Assembly (NCBI GenBank): GCA_964641415.1
Contig: CAZXMW010000007.1
Location: 62,001 to 126,000, forward strand
Length of the DNA stretch: 64,000 nucleotides
Reading direction: 5' to 3'
Origin: JAHECW01 sp964641415
Lineage (GTDB): Bacteria > Acidobacteriota > Thermoanaerobaculia > Thermoanaerobaculales > Sulfomarinibacteraceae
Made by a program: the position numbers and the translations under genes. The notes under the pieces were generated by a model that worked only from the letters and a program-made list of their open reading frames with translations, searched no databases and was not told the origin of the DNA. Positions 33,472-44,445 of the stretch are shown one piece after another. Each line of letters begins with the position of its first letter. Within the stretch, counting starts at the first letter, position 1.

Positions 33472-33575
33472 TCCTGATTTTTTGACCGAACGACGGGAGT
33501 CGCAGGCGTGATCGCCGTCCTGGTCCGAACTTGTGCCGCACTTCACAAGAACCCCGAAAAGAGAGGTCCCATCGG

Positions 33576-33605
33576 CTGACAGGCGGTGGTCGGACGGGGT
33601 AGACT
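33576..33605 (+). promoter_or_regulatory. Candidate promoter of icd
   Basis: CTGACA at 33576-33581 and TAGACT at 33600-33605 with an 18-bp spacer; the predicted start is about 37 bp before the icd ATG. The stretch between repeat B2 and this promoter (33472-33575) holds nothing else I recognise. Confidence 0.5.
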
Positions 33606-33648
33606 GCCATGCCGGCTCGCGGCAAATCCACCAGCCGAAGGATGAGAC

Positions 33649-35880
<2,232 letters not shown>

Positions 35881-36064
35881 ACTTCCGGAAGGCGCGTTCA
35901 CGAAGTTCTTACTCCGGAGGCGTTACGTCGGGCGGCGCCCTGTGGCATCATGTGGAGCCGTGCGAAGCCGGCGCCGAGGAGTCAGACGCGCCGGCTGCGG
36001 CAGGTCACGGCACTCGCGGCCCGCCCGCGCGACACCGCGCACCGGAAAACGGGATGGGAACGAC

Positions 36065-37384
36065 ATGAAGCTGTTCACGGAGCTGACCCGGGCTCTGCCG
36101 ATCTTCCGTTCACACGCCTACGAACGGACCGTCGTAGGTCTGGCAGCCGGACCGATCGGTTCGCTTGTCGGGCAACGGACCATTGCGGCCCTCGAGCGCC
36201 TCACCGCGCTGCGCCGGGCACTCGTCATCGCTGACACCAACATCGGCGACGCGGTTCTGCTCCAGCCCGCGATCACCGCCCTCCACCACCGGTTCCCGAC
36301 CTGCCGGGTCGACTACGTGTGCAACCACAAGATGGAGCGCTTGGTCGGCGACGACCCGGCTGTCAACGCGACCCATGCGGTGCTCCGCGGCGGACCCGAG
36401 GACCGGTCGGCCAACGCCGAGCGGCTCCGGACGATCCTCGAAACCGAGGACTACGACCTGGTCCTCAATTTCTGTCCCTTTCTCAGACGCCGCGACCTCG
36501 CCTTCGACCGGGCGGTGATCGTTCAACCCCTGGCTTTCGCCATCGAGCTGCTGCGCAGCCATCGCGCCGGAGAGCTCGCATCCATGCCGGTTCGGGTCAT
36601 GGCCTGGGTCGACGAGCTGACCCGCCGGATCCCGCCGGTCGCACCGACCCGCGACGGCGAACCAGCCGATCCCGGAACCAGGGTCTTCGTACCCGCAGCC
36701 TCCGCCCGCCGGACGGCCCGACTGCTCCGGGAGAACGGCCTCGACGAGGGCTCGACGGCGGTCTTCGTCAACCCCGACACGTCCAACTACTCGACCTTCG
36801 CCGGCGCATCGTTCAACGCCGACGTCATCCGGCGGCTGCTCGACTCCGGCGACGTCGACGCGGTGATCCTCGGCCGCGGCTTCACCTTTGCCGGGGTCGA
36901 GACGGAGATTGTCGCGGACCTCGAGCCATCCGACCGTCAACGGGTGGTGATCTGCCCCGAGTCGCTGACTCTCGACGACTTCGCAGCGCTGACCGACCAT
37001 TGTGCCGTCTACATCGGCGGCGACACCGGACCCCTGCATATCGCCGCCGCACGGAAGATCGACCCGGAAGGCGTCGTTGCCTACCGCAATCGACTCGCCG
37101 TGGTCGGGGTCTTCAAGGCGACCGAGCCCAGAATCTACGGCTACGACTCGACCCGCGACGACATGGTCGACTCGTCGCAGTCGGCGGTCGCTCTCACCGT
37201 CGAGTCGCGTCCGCCGTGCAAGAACCTGACCTGCTCGATGCAGCGCATCAGCGCGAGCTGCCCGGCGCTGGCCTGTCAGGACGGTCTGCGTCCCGACCTG
37301 GTCGCGGATGCGGCCCTCGGCGCCCTCGACCCGCACGGCGCCGATGTCGCGATTCCTTCGACGATGGAGCTCGGTCGCCGTTGA
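36065..37384 (+). CDS. Glycosyltransferase family 9 (heptosyltransferase-like)
   Basis: 439 residues from the ATG at 36065 (GGGATGGGA ribosome site). The GT-B fold is suggested by an N-terminal ALVIADTNIGDAVLLQPAI segment, the usual start of GT9 after a short amphipathic region. A C-terminal nucleotide-sugar site has GGDTGPLHIAAA near residue 320. GT9 enzymes add heptose or other sugars from ADP- or UDP-donors to lipid A-core or related glycans at the inner membrane face. The C-terminus holds four cysteines (PPCKNLTC, then SCPALAC) typical of a subset of this family. It opens an operon with the next two genes (TTGA and ATGA overlaps). Confidence 0.88.
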   Translation: MKLFTELTRALPIFRSHAYERTVVGLAAGPIGSLVGQRTIAALERLTALRRALVIADTNIGDAVLLQPAITALHHRFPTCRVDYVCNHKMERLVGDDPAVNATHAVLRGGPEDRSANAERLRTILETEDYDLVLNFCPFLRRRDLAFDRAVIVQPLAFAIELLRSHRAGELASMPVRVMAWVDELTRRIPPVAPTRDGEPADPGTRVFVPAASARRTARLLRENGLDEGSTAVFVNPDTSNYSTFAGASFNADVIRRLLDSGDVDAVILGRGFTFAGVETEIVADLEPSDRQRVVICPESLTLDDFAALTDHCAVYIGGDTGPLHIAAARKIDPEGVVAYRNRLAVVGVFKATEPRIYGYDSTRDDMVDSSQSAVALTVESRPPCKNLTCSMQRISASCPALACQDGLRPDLVADAALGALDPHGADVAIPSTMELGRR

Positions 37385-38094
37385 ACGGGCCCGAGAACCG
37401 TCGCCGCGAACGATCCGAAGCCGGCGCCGCCGGACGCACCCACCGGTCGGACGAGCTCGAGATCGGCCGCGCCATGTTCCGGTTCGGTCTCGGCCTCGCG
37501 GCCGTCGAGATCGGCGCCCTGGGAGTGATCTGGCTGACCGACCCCGGGCTGCTCACCCGCATCCTGGCGGTCGTCGGCGCGGCTTTCGTCGGCGGCCGGA
37601 TGCCCGGCATCCTGACCGGCCTCGAGCTCGGCCTCGGCAGCCTCGCGACCACGCTCGTCAACATCCTGCTCAATACCTGCTGGCTGCTCATCGCACTGCC
37701 CCTGTTCCAGCACGCGACCCGGTCCGCCGGCGGATCGCGGCTGGTGCAGCGGTACTTCCGGGGCACCGAGCGCCGCGCCCGGGAACAGACCTCCAGAGTG
37801 AGCCGGTTCGGCCTGCTCGGGCTCGCGCTGTTCGTCTGGCTGCCGTTCCCGGCCACCGGCGCCTTCGTCGGGGCCGTGATCGGGCTGGTCATGGGGGTGC
37901 CGACCGGTCGCCTGGTCGTCCTGTTGCTCGGCTCCATGTGGATCGGCGTCATCACCTGGACCTACGGCATCGAGCTCGTCTTCCTGGTCACGGGCACCGG
38001 CGGACGGATCGTCGCCTGGGTGATCACCGCCGCCTTCTTCGTGTATGGCGCGGTGGTCCAGTGGCGCCGGCCCCCCGCCTCGGCGGACCGATGA
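37381..38094 (+). CDS. Small multidrug export-like membrane protein (PF06695-like)
   Basis: 237 residues if started at the TTG that overlaps the GT9 stop as TTGA; an ATG at 37474 before the first helix is an alternative. Five or six membrane helices follow a basic N-terminal tail. The segment FVWLPFPATGAFVGAVIG with a GVPTGRLVVLLLG loop matches the re-entrant Pro-Gly signature of the COG2426 family, long called small multidrug export proteins without firm proof. In this operon it might move a lipid-linked or small substrate for envelope synthesis; that is inference. Confidence 0.65.
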   Translation: MNGPENRRRERSEAGAAGRTHRSDELEIGRAMFRFGLGLAAVEIGALGVIWLTDPGLLTRILAVVGAAFVGGRMPGILTGLELGLGSLATTLVNILLNTCWLLIALPLFQHATRSAGGSRLVQRYFRGTERRAREQTSRVSRFGLLGLALFVWLPFPATGAFVGAVIGLVMGVPTGRLVVLLLGSMWIGVITWTYGIELVFLVTGTGGRIVAWVITAAFFVYGAVVQWRRPPASADR

Positions 38095-38864
38095 CCCGGG
38101 TCTCGACCGCGGTCGTCCTCACCTTCCCGCGCAGCGGGTCGTCGCTGCTCGCCGGGATCATCCATCGTCTCGGCGTGCCCATGGGCGCCGAGGGCGACCT
38201 CGGTCTCGGCCGCCACCTCAACCGACACGGCTGCCACGAGGACCAGACGATGCAGCGGATCAGCCTCAACCTGCTCTTCGAGGCCGGTCTGCTGCTCGAC
38301 CTGGAGCGCCGGCTCGACATCGACGAGGCCCTCCTCTCGCGGACCGCCCGCCGGTGGGACGGCGCCATGGCCACCTTCACCGCCCGCCGGCGCGGCACCG
38401 TCTGGGGCTTCAAGGATCCATCGCTGCTGTATGCGCTGCCCTACCTCGAGCACCATCTGGACAATCCGCGGTACGTCGTGCTGACCCGTGGTGTCGATGC
38501 CACCGCACGATCGCTGCACCGGACATTCCGGGCGAGCTCGTGGTGGCCCGAGCTGCGCGAGAAGTGGCCGCTGTTCACCTGGCGCAACCGCCTGTTGCTG
38601 GCGCCGCACGCTCTCGCCCTGCGCGCGCGCCGAACTGCCGCCTACCACGACCCGGCCTTCTTCCGAAGGGTCGTCGACGCCGGCCACGCCCGGATCGCGG
38701 CCTTGACCGACGACCGCGACCACCTGCGGGTCGAGCTCGAGGCGCTGGCCGCCGATCCCCGGGCCGAAATCGACCGGCTCATCGCCTTTCTCGGCCTCGA
38801 GCCCGACAAACGCAGGCTCGACGCAGCTCGAGGCTTCGTCGAGCCGTCATTGCTCACCCCCTAG
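38091..38864 (+). CDS. Sulfotransferase-family protein
   Basis: 257 residues; ATG overlaps the previous stop as ATGA. The PAPS 5'-phosphosulfate loop is FPRSGSSLLAG near residue 12, and a 3'-phosphate binding segment is YVVLTRGVDATARSLHRTF near residues 125-143. Such enzymes move sulfate from PAPS to hydroxyls of sugars or lipids. The GT9 partner suggests a sulfated surface glycan. It converges with the following sulfatase-fold gene (4 bp overlap of ends at 38861-38864). PAPS synthesis genes are not in the window. Confidence 0.82.
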   Translation: MTRVSTAVVLTFPRSGSSLLAGIIHRLGVPMGAEGDLGLGRHLNRHGCHEDQTMQRISLNLLFEAGLLLDLERRLDIDEALLSRTARRWDGAMATFTARRRGTVWGFKDPSLLYALPYLEHHLDNPRYVVLTRGVDATARSLHRTFRASSWWPELREKWPLFTWRNRLLLAPHALALRARRTAAYHDPAFFRRVVDAGHARIAALTDDRDHLRVELEALAADPRAEIDRLIAFLGLEPDKRRLDAARGFVEPSLLTP

Positions 38865-40654
38865 TCGATGTAGCCGAGCTCGCGCAGCCTGTCCCGCGTC
38901 GCTTCGTCGAGCGGGACGGCGCCCACGGTGGCGAGCGGCTCACGGCGGAAGGCCTCGAGCCCGTCGAGCAGCTCACGGGCGGCGCCGGGCGCTTGCGCCG
39001 ACAGGTCGACCGCCGCGTCAGGATCGAGGCTGAGGTTGAACAGCTCGGTCCGGCGATCGGGGAAGCCCCGGATCCGGAACGCCAGACAGCGCCGGTCCGG
39101 GCTGCCGCTGAACGCAGCCGGCGAGTCGCAGGTCGCGGAGCGCACGCGGACGAGGTGCTTGCCCGAACCGTCGAGAGCCAGCTCGACCGGCTGCCACTCG
39201 GTCCCGACCTCCAGAGTCGCTGTCATGACCCCGTCGACGAAAACCTCCACCGAGCGCGGCCGGTGGTAGCTCAGAATCTCCATCTCGAGGGTGTCGTCGA
39301 AGCTCTCGAGCTCGATCTCACGCTCGACCCAGGGGTGGCCGTCCCGGGAGGTCAAGCGGTGGACCACGACCTGAAAGAGCTCCCCCGACCGTCGTCGGTA
39401 CAGCGCTTCGCTCGGATCGACGACGCCGACGGAGTGGGCGTCGCGAGCGGCCATCGGCGGCGGCTCGGGCTGCAGGACCGGCACCAGGCTGCGGCCCGAC
39501 ATCGGCCCCTCCGGCGCGACGCCGAGCAGCTCGAGCACGGTCGGCGTCAGGTCGACGGACATCACCAGCTCGGGCACCCGGCGACCGGCCGCGACCCCCG
39601 GACCGACGACGATCAGCGGCACGCGGAGACACTCGTCGTAGACCTGCTCGTGGGTCAGTCGGCCGTGCTCGAGAAACTCCTCGCCGTGGTCCGACGTGAT
39701 GATGAGGACCGTGTCGTCGGCGACCCCGAGCTCGTCGAGCCGATGAACCAGGCTGCGAATCACATCGTCGACGTAATTGATGGTCGCGTCGTACAAGGCT
39801 TCGTAGATCGCGAGCACCTCCGGCGACGGCGGTGGACGTCGACCCCGGTTGACGTCGACCAGGTTGGGCCCGGTCGGCAGAGAGGCGCCGGCGGGCAGGT
39901 TGTCGCGCACGAAGCGCACCGTCGCCCGGTGCCGGTCGCGCTGGTCGCGCCGCAGCTCGGCGCTCGGCGTCCGGAGCCCGTCGAGGGGAAAGCGATCGAA
40001 GCCGCCGAGTGCAGCGCCGTCGGCGTCGGGCAGGTAGCGGTCGGCATAGGGCGGCGGCGGGTAGTACGGATCGTGGATCGCGTAGCTGTGGAGGAACAGG
40101 AAGAAGCGGTCGTCGGTCTCGAGGCCGCGGAGAAACTCGAGCCCGCGGTGGAACACGTCCTCGATGTCGGTGTTGGACTTGCGCGCATCGTCGGCGAAGA
40201 CCTCGAAGCCGCGGGCGAAGCCGAACCGTCCGGCAACGTAGCCGCCCTCGCTGAAGCCGGCGGTCCGCACTCCGGCAGCGCTCAGGGTCTCGGCGAGGAG
40301 CGGAATCTCGTCGGACAGCACGCCGTCGGGCGGCAGCACGGCGTGCTCCGCCGGCAGCAGTCCGGTGAGCATGGACATGTGCGACGGCAGGGTGCCGGGG
40401 ACCTGAACCACGGCGTTCTCGAACAGGGCGCCGCGGCCGGCGAGCGCATCGAGAAATGGGCTGGTCGGTCGGCCGTGGCCGTAGCAGCCGAGGTGATCGG
40501 CGCGCAGGGTGTCGAGGGAGATCACAATCACTCCGGACGGCGAACGGTCGGGCCTCTTCGGCACGCAACCGACGAGGCAGGCCGCGACCACGGTCGCGCC
40601 GACGACCGCCGCCGCTGCTCGCAACCACCCGGGACGACCTCGCACCGGCTTCAC
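38861..40654 (-). CDS. Sulfatase-fold lipoprotein with Thr at the nucleophile position (1)
   Basis: 597 residues from the GTG at 40654. The N-terminus has a lipobox LVGC (Cys30), so it should be a lipoprotein. Alkaline-phosphatase-superfamily metal sites are present: Asp48 in VISLDTLRADH, and TSDHGEEFLEHG near residue 320. The nucleophile segment is GTLPSH (Thr88) where true sulfatases have Cys/Ser-x-Pro-Ser-Arg, so formylglycine cannot form. A Thr nucleophile fits phosphoesterases or phosphotransferases of the superfamily. A C-terminal beta-rich domain and a LRELGYID tail follow. A TGCTACACT -10 sits 6 bases before the GTG, with no ribosome site, hinting at a leaderless message. Confidence 0.82.
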   Translation of the reverse strand: MKPVRGRPGWLRAAAAVVGATVVAACLVGCVPKRPDRSPSGVIVISLDTLRADHLGCYGHGRPTSPFLDALAGRGALFENAVVQVPGTLPSHMSMLTGLLPAEHAVLPPDGVLSDEIPLLAETLSAAGVRTAGFSEGGYVAGRFGFARGFEVFADDARKSNTDIEDVFHRGLEFLRGLETDDRFFLFLHSYAIHDPYYPPPPYADRYLPDADGAALGGFDRFPLDGLRTPSAELRRDQRDRHRATVRFVRDNLPAGASLPTGPNLVDVNRGRRPPPSPEVLAIYEALYDATINYVDDVIRSLVHRLDELGVADDTVLIITSDHGEEFLEHGRLTHEQVYDECLRVPLIVVGPGVAAGRRVPELVMSVDLTPTVLELLGVAPEGPMSGRSLVPVLQPEPPPMAARDAHSVGVVDPSEALYRRRSGELFQVVVHRLTSRDGHPWVEREIELESFDDTLEMEILSYHRPRSVEVFVDGVMTATLEVGTEWQPVELALDGSGKHLVRVRSATCDSPAAFSGSPDRRCLAFRIRGFPDRRTELFNLSLDPDAAVDLSAQAPGAARELLDGLEAFRREPLATVGAVPLDEATRDRLRELGYID

Positions 40655-40817
40655 CGGGAGAGTGTAGCACCGGGACGGCGAGCGACGCCTCGGCTCGCGT
40701 CGTGTTACTCTTGCTGTGCTCGTGCGTCCTAAAAATGGAACAGGCGTCGAATCGGACGGCGCCTCGCGGTTTTTCGAAACAACCACCGGGTTGCAACACA
40801 AAGGAGAGGGGTCGTCA

Positions 40818-41459
40818 ATGAAGAAATTCACCATGATCATGCTCGTCGCGGTCGCGGTTCTCGCGGTCGGCACCACAGTGAAGGCCCAGAGCTCGTCCGC
40901 AGTCAACGGCAACTGCGCCGCCGAGGGCTCGTACGGCTACGAGGTCACCAAGGCGCCGGGCGCCACCAACACGGTCTGGGTGGAGGACGACACGCCGGAC
41001 AACGAGGGCGTGTACCGGATGCAGTTCCAGTTCAACAGCAAGGACATGCAGGTCGGTCACGCGGCGAAGTACATCATCGCGGTCGCGCTCCAGGAAGGCG
41101 CCGGCCAGCGCCCGGCCCAGATGCTGATCTCGTACAACATCACCAACGGCTTCAAGGTCTGGTGTCAGAGCGCGCACAACAACGGCGTGATCTACGCGTC
41201 GCCGAAGGTGACGATCGCGACCAACGACTGGCAGACCCTGATGCTCGAGTTCCGCCAGAGCCAGGGCGGCGGCATCGACGACGGTCTGTGCCGGATCACG
41301 AATGTCAGCACAGGCGCGACCGGCGCCATCGAGAACTTCCGCAACAGCTCCTATGCCGTCGGCCGCGCGCGCATCGGCCTCACCGGCCGCGCCCAGGTGC
41401 CGATCAGCGGGACCCACTGCTGGGACGATTTCGCGTCCTTCCGCACTTTGGCCCCCTGA
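40818..41459 (+). CDS. Secreted protein of unknown function (signal peptide, beta-rich)
   Basis: 213 residues from the ATG at 40818 (AAGGAGAGGGG upstream). Signal peptide: MKKFTMIMLVAVAVLAVG, cut near KAQS. The mature protein is beta-rich with Asn/Gln (MQFQFNSKDMQVGHAAKYI) and three or more cysteines (GNCAAE, VWCQSA, GLCRIT, HCWDD) that may form disulfides. The arrangement of a long sandwich with a WDDF-like end (CWDDFASF) recalls lectin-like laminin-G/concanavalin folds, but this is not certain. It is a lone gene followed by a strong terminator, and its codon choice suggests good expression. Confidence 0.78.
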   Translation: MKKFTMIMLVAVAVLAVGTTVKAQSSSAVNGNCAAEGSYGYEVTKAPGATNTVWVEDDTPDNEGVYRMQFQFNSKDMQVGHAAKYIIAVALQEGAGQRPAQMLISYNITNGFKVWCQSAHNNGVIYASPKVTIATNDWQTLMLEFRQSQGGGIDDGLCRITNVSTGATGAIENFRNSSYAVGRARIGLTGRAQVPISGTHCWDDFASFRTLAP

Positions 41460-41483
41460 GCCAATTTCGGAGAATCAACCCGA

Positions 41484-41509
41484 GGGCGGGGCTTCGGCCC
41501 CGCCCTTTT
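41484..41509 (+). terminator. Intrinsic terminator of the secreted protein gene
   Basis: A perfect 9-bp GC stem (GGGCGGGGC / GCCCCGCCC) with a stable TTCG loop followed by TTTTC, 25 bp after the stop at 41459. Confidence 0.92.
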
Positions 41510-41555
41510 CGTCTTCTTTCGTCGTCTTTTTTCGTCGTACCGGCGTGATCTCGCG

Positions 41556-44252
41556 TTACTCCGAATGCAGGTAGCCCAGCGCCTCGAGCTTGCGCTTGAG
41601 CTCATCGTCGATCGGCGCGGCGTCCCGTCCGGCCGCGCTCCCGACGGCGCCGAGCGGCAGAAAACCGACGGTGATGCCGCCGTCGGCAGCGCCGTCGACG
41701 GGTTCCCCGCAGCAAAGAGCCGACGCGCACAGCTGGATTCTGCTGCCGAACGCTCCGACCTCGATGTCGAAGTCGCACACCCGGGTCCCGACCGCGTTCG
41801 AAAACTCGAGCCGGTAGGTCCCCTCCCGAACCGGGCTCTCGACCCGCATCCGGAGCCGGCTGCGAGCCGGGATGTCGAGCAGCGCCGCACCCGGCTCGTG
41901 TCGGACCACGGCTTCGGCGGGCACATCCACCGCCTTGAGTCGAGTCGGGTTCACCGGCGCCAGGCGGAGCGACGCCGCGGTCTCCGTCGGGTTGGCGACC
42001 GAGATCTCGAGTCCGGCGGCCGGGTCACCGAGCCGGACCCCGGCCTGCCGTCGGGCGAGCTCGAGCTCGTCGGACGGGGCGGCTGCCAGGTTGGTCGTTT
42101 CACCGGGATCGTCGCCGAGATGGTAGAGCTCCTCGTCGCCGCGCACCGCCTGCCAGACCGCGTCGTTGACGGTGTACTTGAGGCGGTTGCCGACCCGCAG
42201 CGCGAGGCCGTGATTGGTCGACGCGGCGTAGGCCCACGCCTCGTCGGGGAAGGGCGCGGCCGGGTCGGCGCACAGACCGACCAGGGAGCTGCCGTCCACC
42301 GGCGCCGAAGGTTCGAGCCCGACCACCTCGAGGATCGTCGGCAGGACGTCGATCAAACGGACCTGTCGGTCGACGGTGCGCCCGGCGCCCTCGCCACCGG
42401 GCAGCGACACCATGAGAGGAATGCGCAGGTTGAAGTCCCACAGGTATGCGTGCGACGCCAGCCCGCGATCGCCGAGGGCCTCGCCGTGATCCGAGGTGAC
42501 GACAATCAGGGTGTCGCGGGCGCTCCGGAGGGTCTCCAGCCGCTCCAGGATCCGGCCGACGTGGGCGTCCGCGAAGTGGACACCGCCGTCGTACAGCGCG
42601 TCGAGATACGGCTGGTCCTCGGCGCCGAGTTCGTGCTCGCCGGATGCGTCGGCGATCCGGAACGACCGCCGGTCGACAAAGCCGTTGGCCTCGGTGCTCG
42701 GCGCCCGATCGACCTTGAGCCGAAGCCCGGTCGCGTCACCGTCGAAGTGCTCCGAGAAGTAGGGCTCGCGCTCGTGGTACGGCTTGTGGACCTCGTAGGT
42801 GTGGAAGAACAGGAAGAACGGCCGGTCCTCGAGCTCGTCGAGGACGGCCAGGGCGCGCTCGGTTCCGTCAGCGATCTCGTCGCCCTGATCGCGGTCGGAG
42901 GGCCAGTAGCGGAAACCGTCGAAGCCCTGGTCGAAACCGAAGCGCGGGTGGAGGAAGACACCACCCGTGATCGCCCGCGTCGAGTAGCCCGCTCGCCGGA
43001 GCTGCTCGGCGAGCAGGTCCAGCCCGAGCCGGGCGCCGAGAGTGTGGTTGCTGCCGTGGACGATGGCGTCGCGGCCGGTGAACAGCGACACGTGGGACGG
43101 CAGGGTCCAGGGTGCCGGCGCGATGGCGGCGGTGAAGTTGACCGCCTGCTCGGCGGTCCAGCGGTCGAGGTTCGGGGTGGTCCGATAGCGGTAGCCGTTG
43201 GCCGACACCCGGTCGGCGCGCAGAGTGTCGACGAGGATCACGACAACGTTGGGTGGCAGCTCGGACCGGCGCGCTGCGCCGAGCACCACCGGAGCGGCGA
43301 CGTAGGCGAGCTCGCGCCGGCCGGCAACCCCGTCGGGCGCGACCAGACGCAGCGCCACCTCGACGGTGTCGCCGGCCCACGCCGCCAGGTCGACCCGGCC
43401 GCGCTGCCAGGCGCCACGGCGATCGAGGGCGAATGACGACACCACGGTCTCGTCTGAGGTCGCCGGCGCCACCACGACCTCGATCCTGGCGCCGCCGGAG
43501 CGGGTCGGACGGCCGTAGTGGAGCTCGAGCTTGCCACCGTCGGGCACCTCGAGACTGCGTCGCCACTCGCCCCCGGGAACCAGTACCACACCGGTGCGCA
43601 GATCGTGGTCGAGCTCGAGACCGACCGGACTGTCGACGAGCGCGGCGATCCGGTCGCCGTCGAGGCGGTAGTGCATACCCCGCAGCCCCGCGACCACCAC
43701 CGGCTGCTGGACCACGGAGGTCGGCACCAGGCGCAGCCGGCGGATCTCGCCGGACCACAGGGGGTGCTCGACGAGCTCGAAGCCGAAGGTGTCGCCTCTT
43801 GCCGCGTCGGCCTCGAGGCGCACGCTTCGCTCACCGGCCAGGGGCTCGCCCGGCCCCGCCCACATCAGACGGACGAAGCCGCGCCGGACGCCGCGGATCT
43901 CGACATCGATCCGATCGACCTCAGAGGCGTCGAGCTCCACCGGGCGGTCGAGGGACGGCCGCTGACCGTCGGGCACCACCCGGAGGCCGCCGGCCACCGG
44001 TCGCGACCGCTCGTCGAGAAACCGGGTCCGCCAGCGCTCGCGCTCCTCCGCGTCGCCGAATTCCCATTGAAAACGAAGCTCCTCTCGGCTGACGGCGGCC
44101 AGCGAGAAGATCTCCGGCGAGGTCGACGCCACCCAGCGGTCGGCGACGATGAGGCCGGCGGGCTCGTCGAACGGCCGGCAGCCGATCAGGCCGACGGCCG
44201 CGACGGCGGTGAGAACGGGCCACGAGGCGCGGCGAAGGTGGCGTCTGGTCAT
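41556..44252 (-). CDS. Sulfatase-fold lipoprotein with Thr at the nucleophile position (2)
   Basis: 898 residues from the ATG at 44252; lipobox LIGC with Cys25. Residues about 30-325 are a long beta-rich N-terminal region without a clear family. The alkaline-phosphatase-superfamily domain spans about 335-700: Asp342 in VVVILVDTLRADR, nucleophile segment PWTLPSH (Thr383), and VTSDHGEALGDRG near residue 595. As in its neighbours the formylglycine Cys/Ser-x-Pro-x-Arg motif is absent. A C-terminal region of about 150 residues includes a cysteine group near SALCCGEP. The substrate is probably an envelope phospho- or sulfo-ester; which bond is not decided by sequence. Confidence 0.8.
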   Translation of the reverse strand: MTRRHLRRASWPVLTAVAAVGLIGCRPFDEPAGLIVADRWVASTSPEIFSLAAVSREELRFQWEFGDAEERERWRTRFLDERSRPVAGGLRVVPDGQRPSLDRPVELDASEVDRIDVEIRGVRRGFVRLMWAGPGEPLAGERSVRLEADAARGDTFGFELVEHPLWSGEIRRLRLVPTSVVQQPVVVAGLRGMHYRLDGDRIAALVDSPVGLELDHDLRTGVVLVPGGEWRRSLEVPDGGKLELHYGRPTRSGGARIEVVVAPATSDETVVSSFALDRRGAWQRGRVDLAAWAGDTVEVALRLVAPDGVAGRRELAYVAAPVVLGAARRSELPPNVVVILVDTLRADRVSANGYRYRTTPNLDRWTAEQAVNFTAAIAPAPWTLPSHVSLFTGRDAIVHGSNHTLGARLGLDLLAEQLRRAGYSTRAITGGVFLHPRFGFDQGFDGFRYWPSDRDQGDEIADGTERALAVLDELEDRPFFLFFHTYEVHKPYHEREPYFSEHFDGDATGLRLKVDRAPSTEANGFVDRRSFRIADASGEHELGAEDQPYLDALYDGGVHFADAHVGRILERLETLRSARDTLIVVTSDHGEALGDRGLASHAYLWDFNLRIPLMVSLPGGEGAGRTVDRQVRLIDVLPTILEVVGLEPSAPVDGSSLVGLCADPAAPFPDEAWAYAASTNHGLALRVGNRLKYTVNDAVWQAVRGDEELYHLGDDPGETTNLAAAPSDELELARRQAGVRLGDPAAGLEISVANPTETAASLRLAPVNPTRLKAVDVPAEAVVRHEPGAALLDIPARSRLRMRVESPVREGTYRLEFSNAVGTRVCDFDIEVGAFGSRIQLCASALCCGEPVDGAADGGITVGFLPLGAVGSAAGRDAAPIDDELKRKLEALGYLHSE

Positions 44253-44445
44253 GTGATTTCGAGACCGATCTCGGGTTCCTCCCGTCGCCGCGCGGCGGCG
44301 CCTGCCCGGCGAATGATCCTCAAGCTGGACAGCCCTTCGGATCTGGTCATAATACACCGTCAGCATCGCCGAACGAGACGCCGACGACAGCCGCATCGGC
44401 AGTCCGCTTCACGTCCACCACGACCCCACGGGAGCTCCGATTCGA

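Noticed and set aside
33165..33485. Similar short peptides encoded in both family B copies (SDSHWRSAPSSCA and SDSHRRSAPSSCA)
   Set aside because: The likeness is that of the repeat DNA. The frames run into unrelated flanks, have no ribosome site and are broken by the arm deletion in B1.
41484..41509. Terminator as shared with the convergent sulfatase-fold gene
   Set aside because: On the minus strand no T tract follows the stem, so only plus-strand termination is supported.
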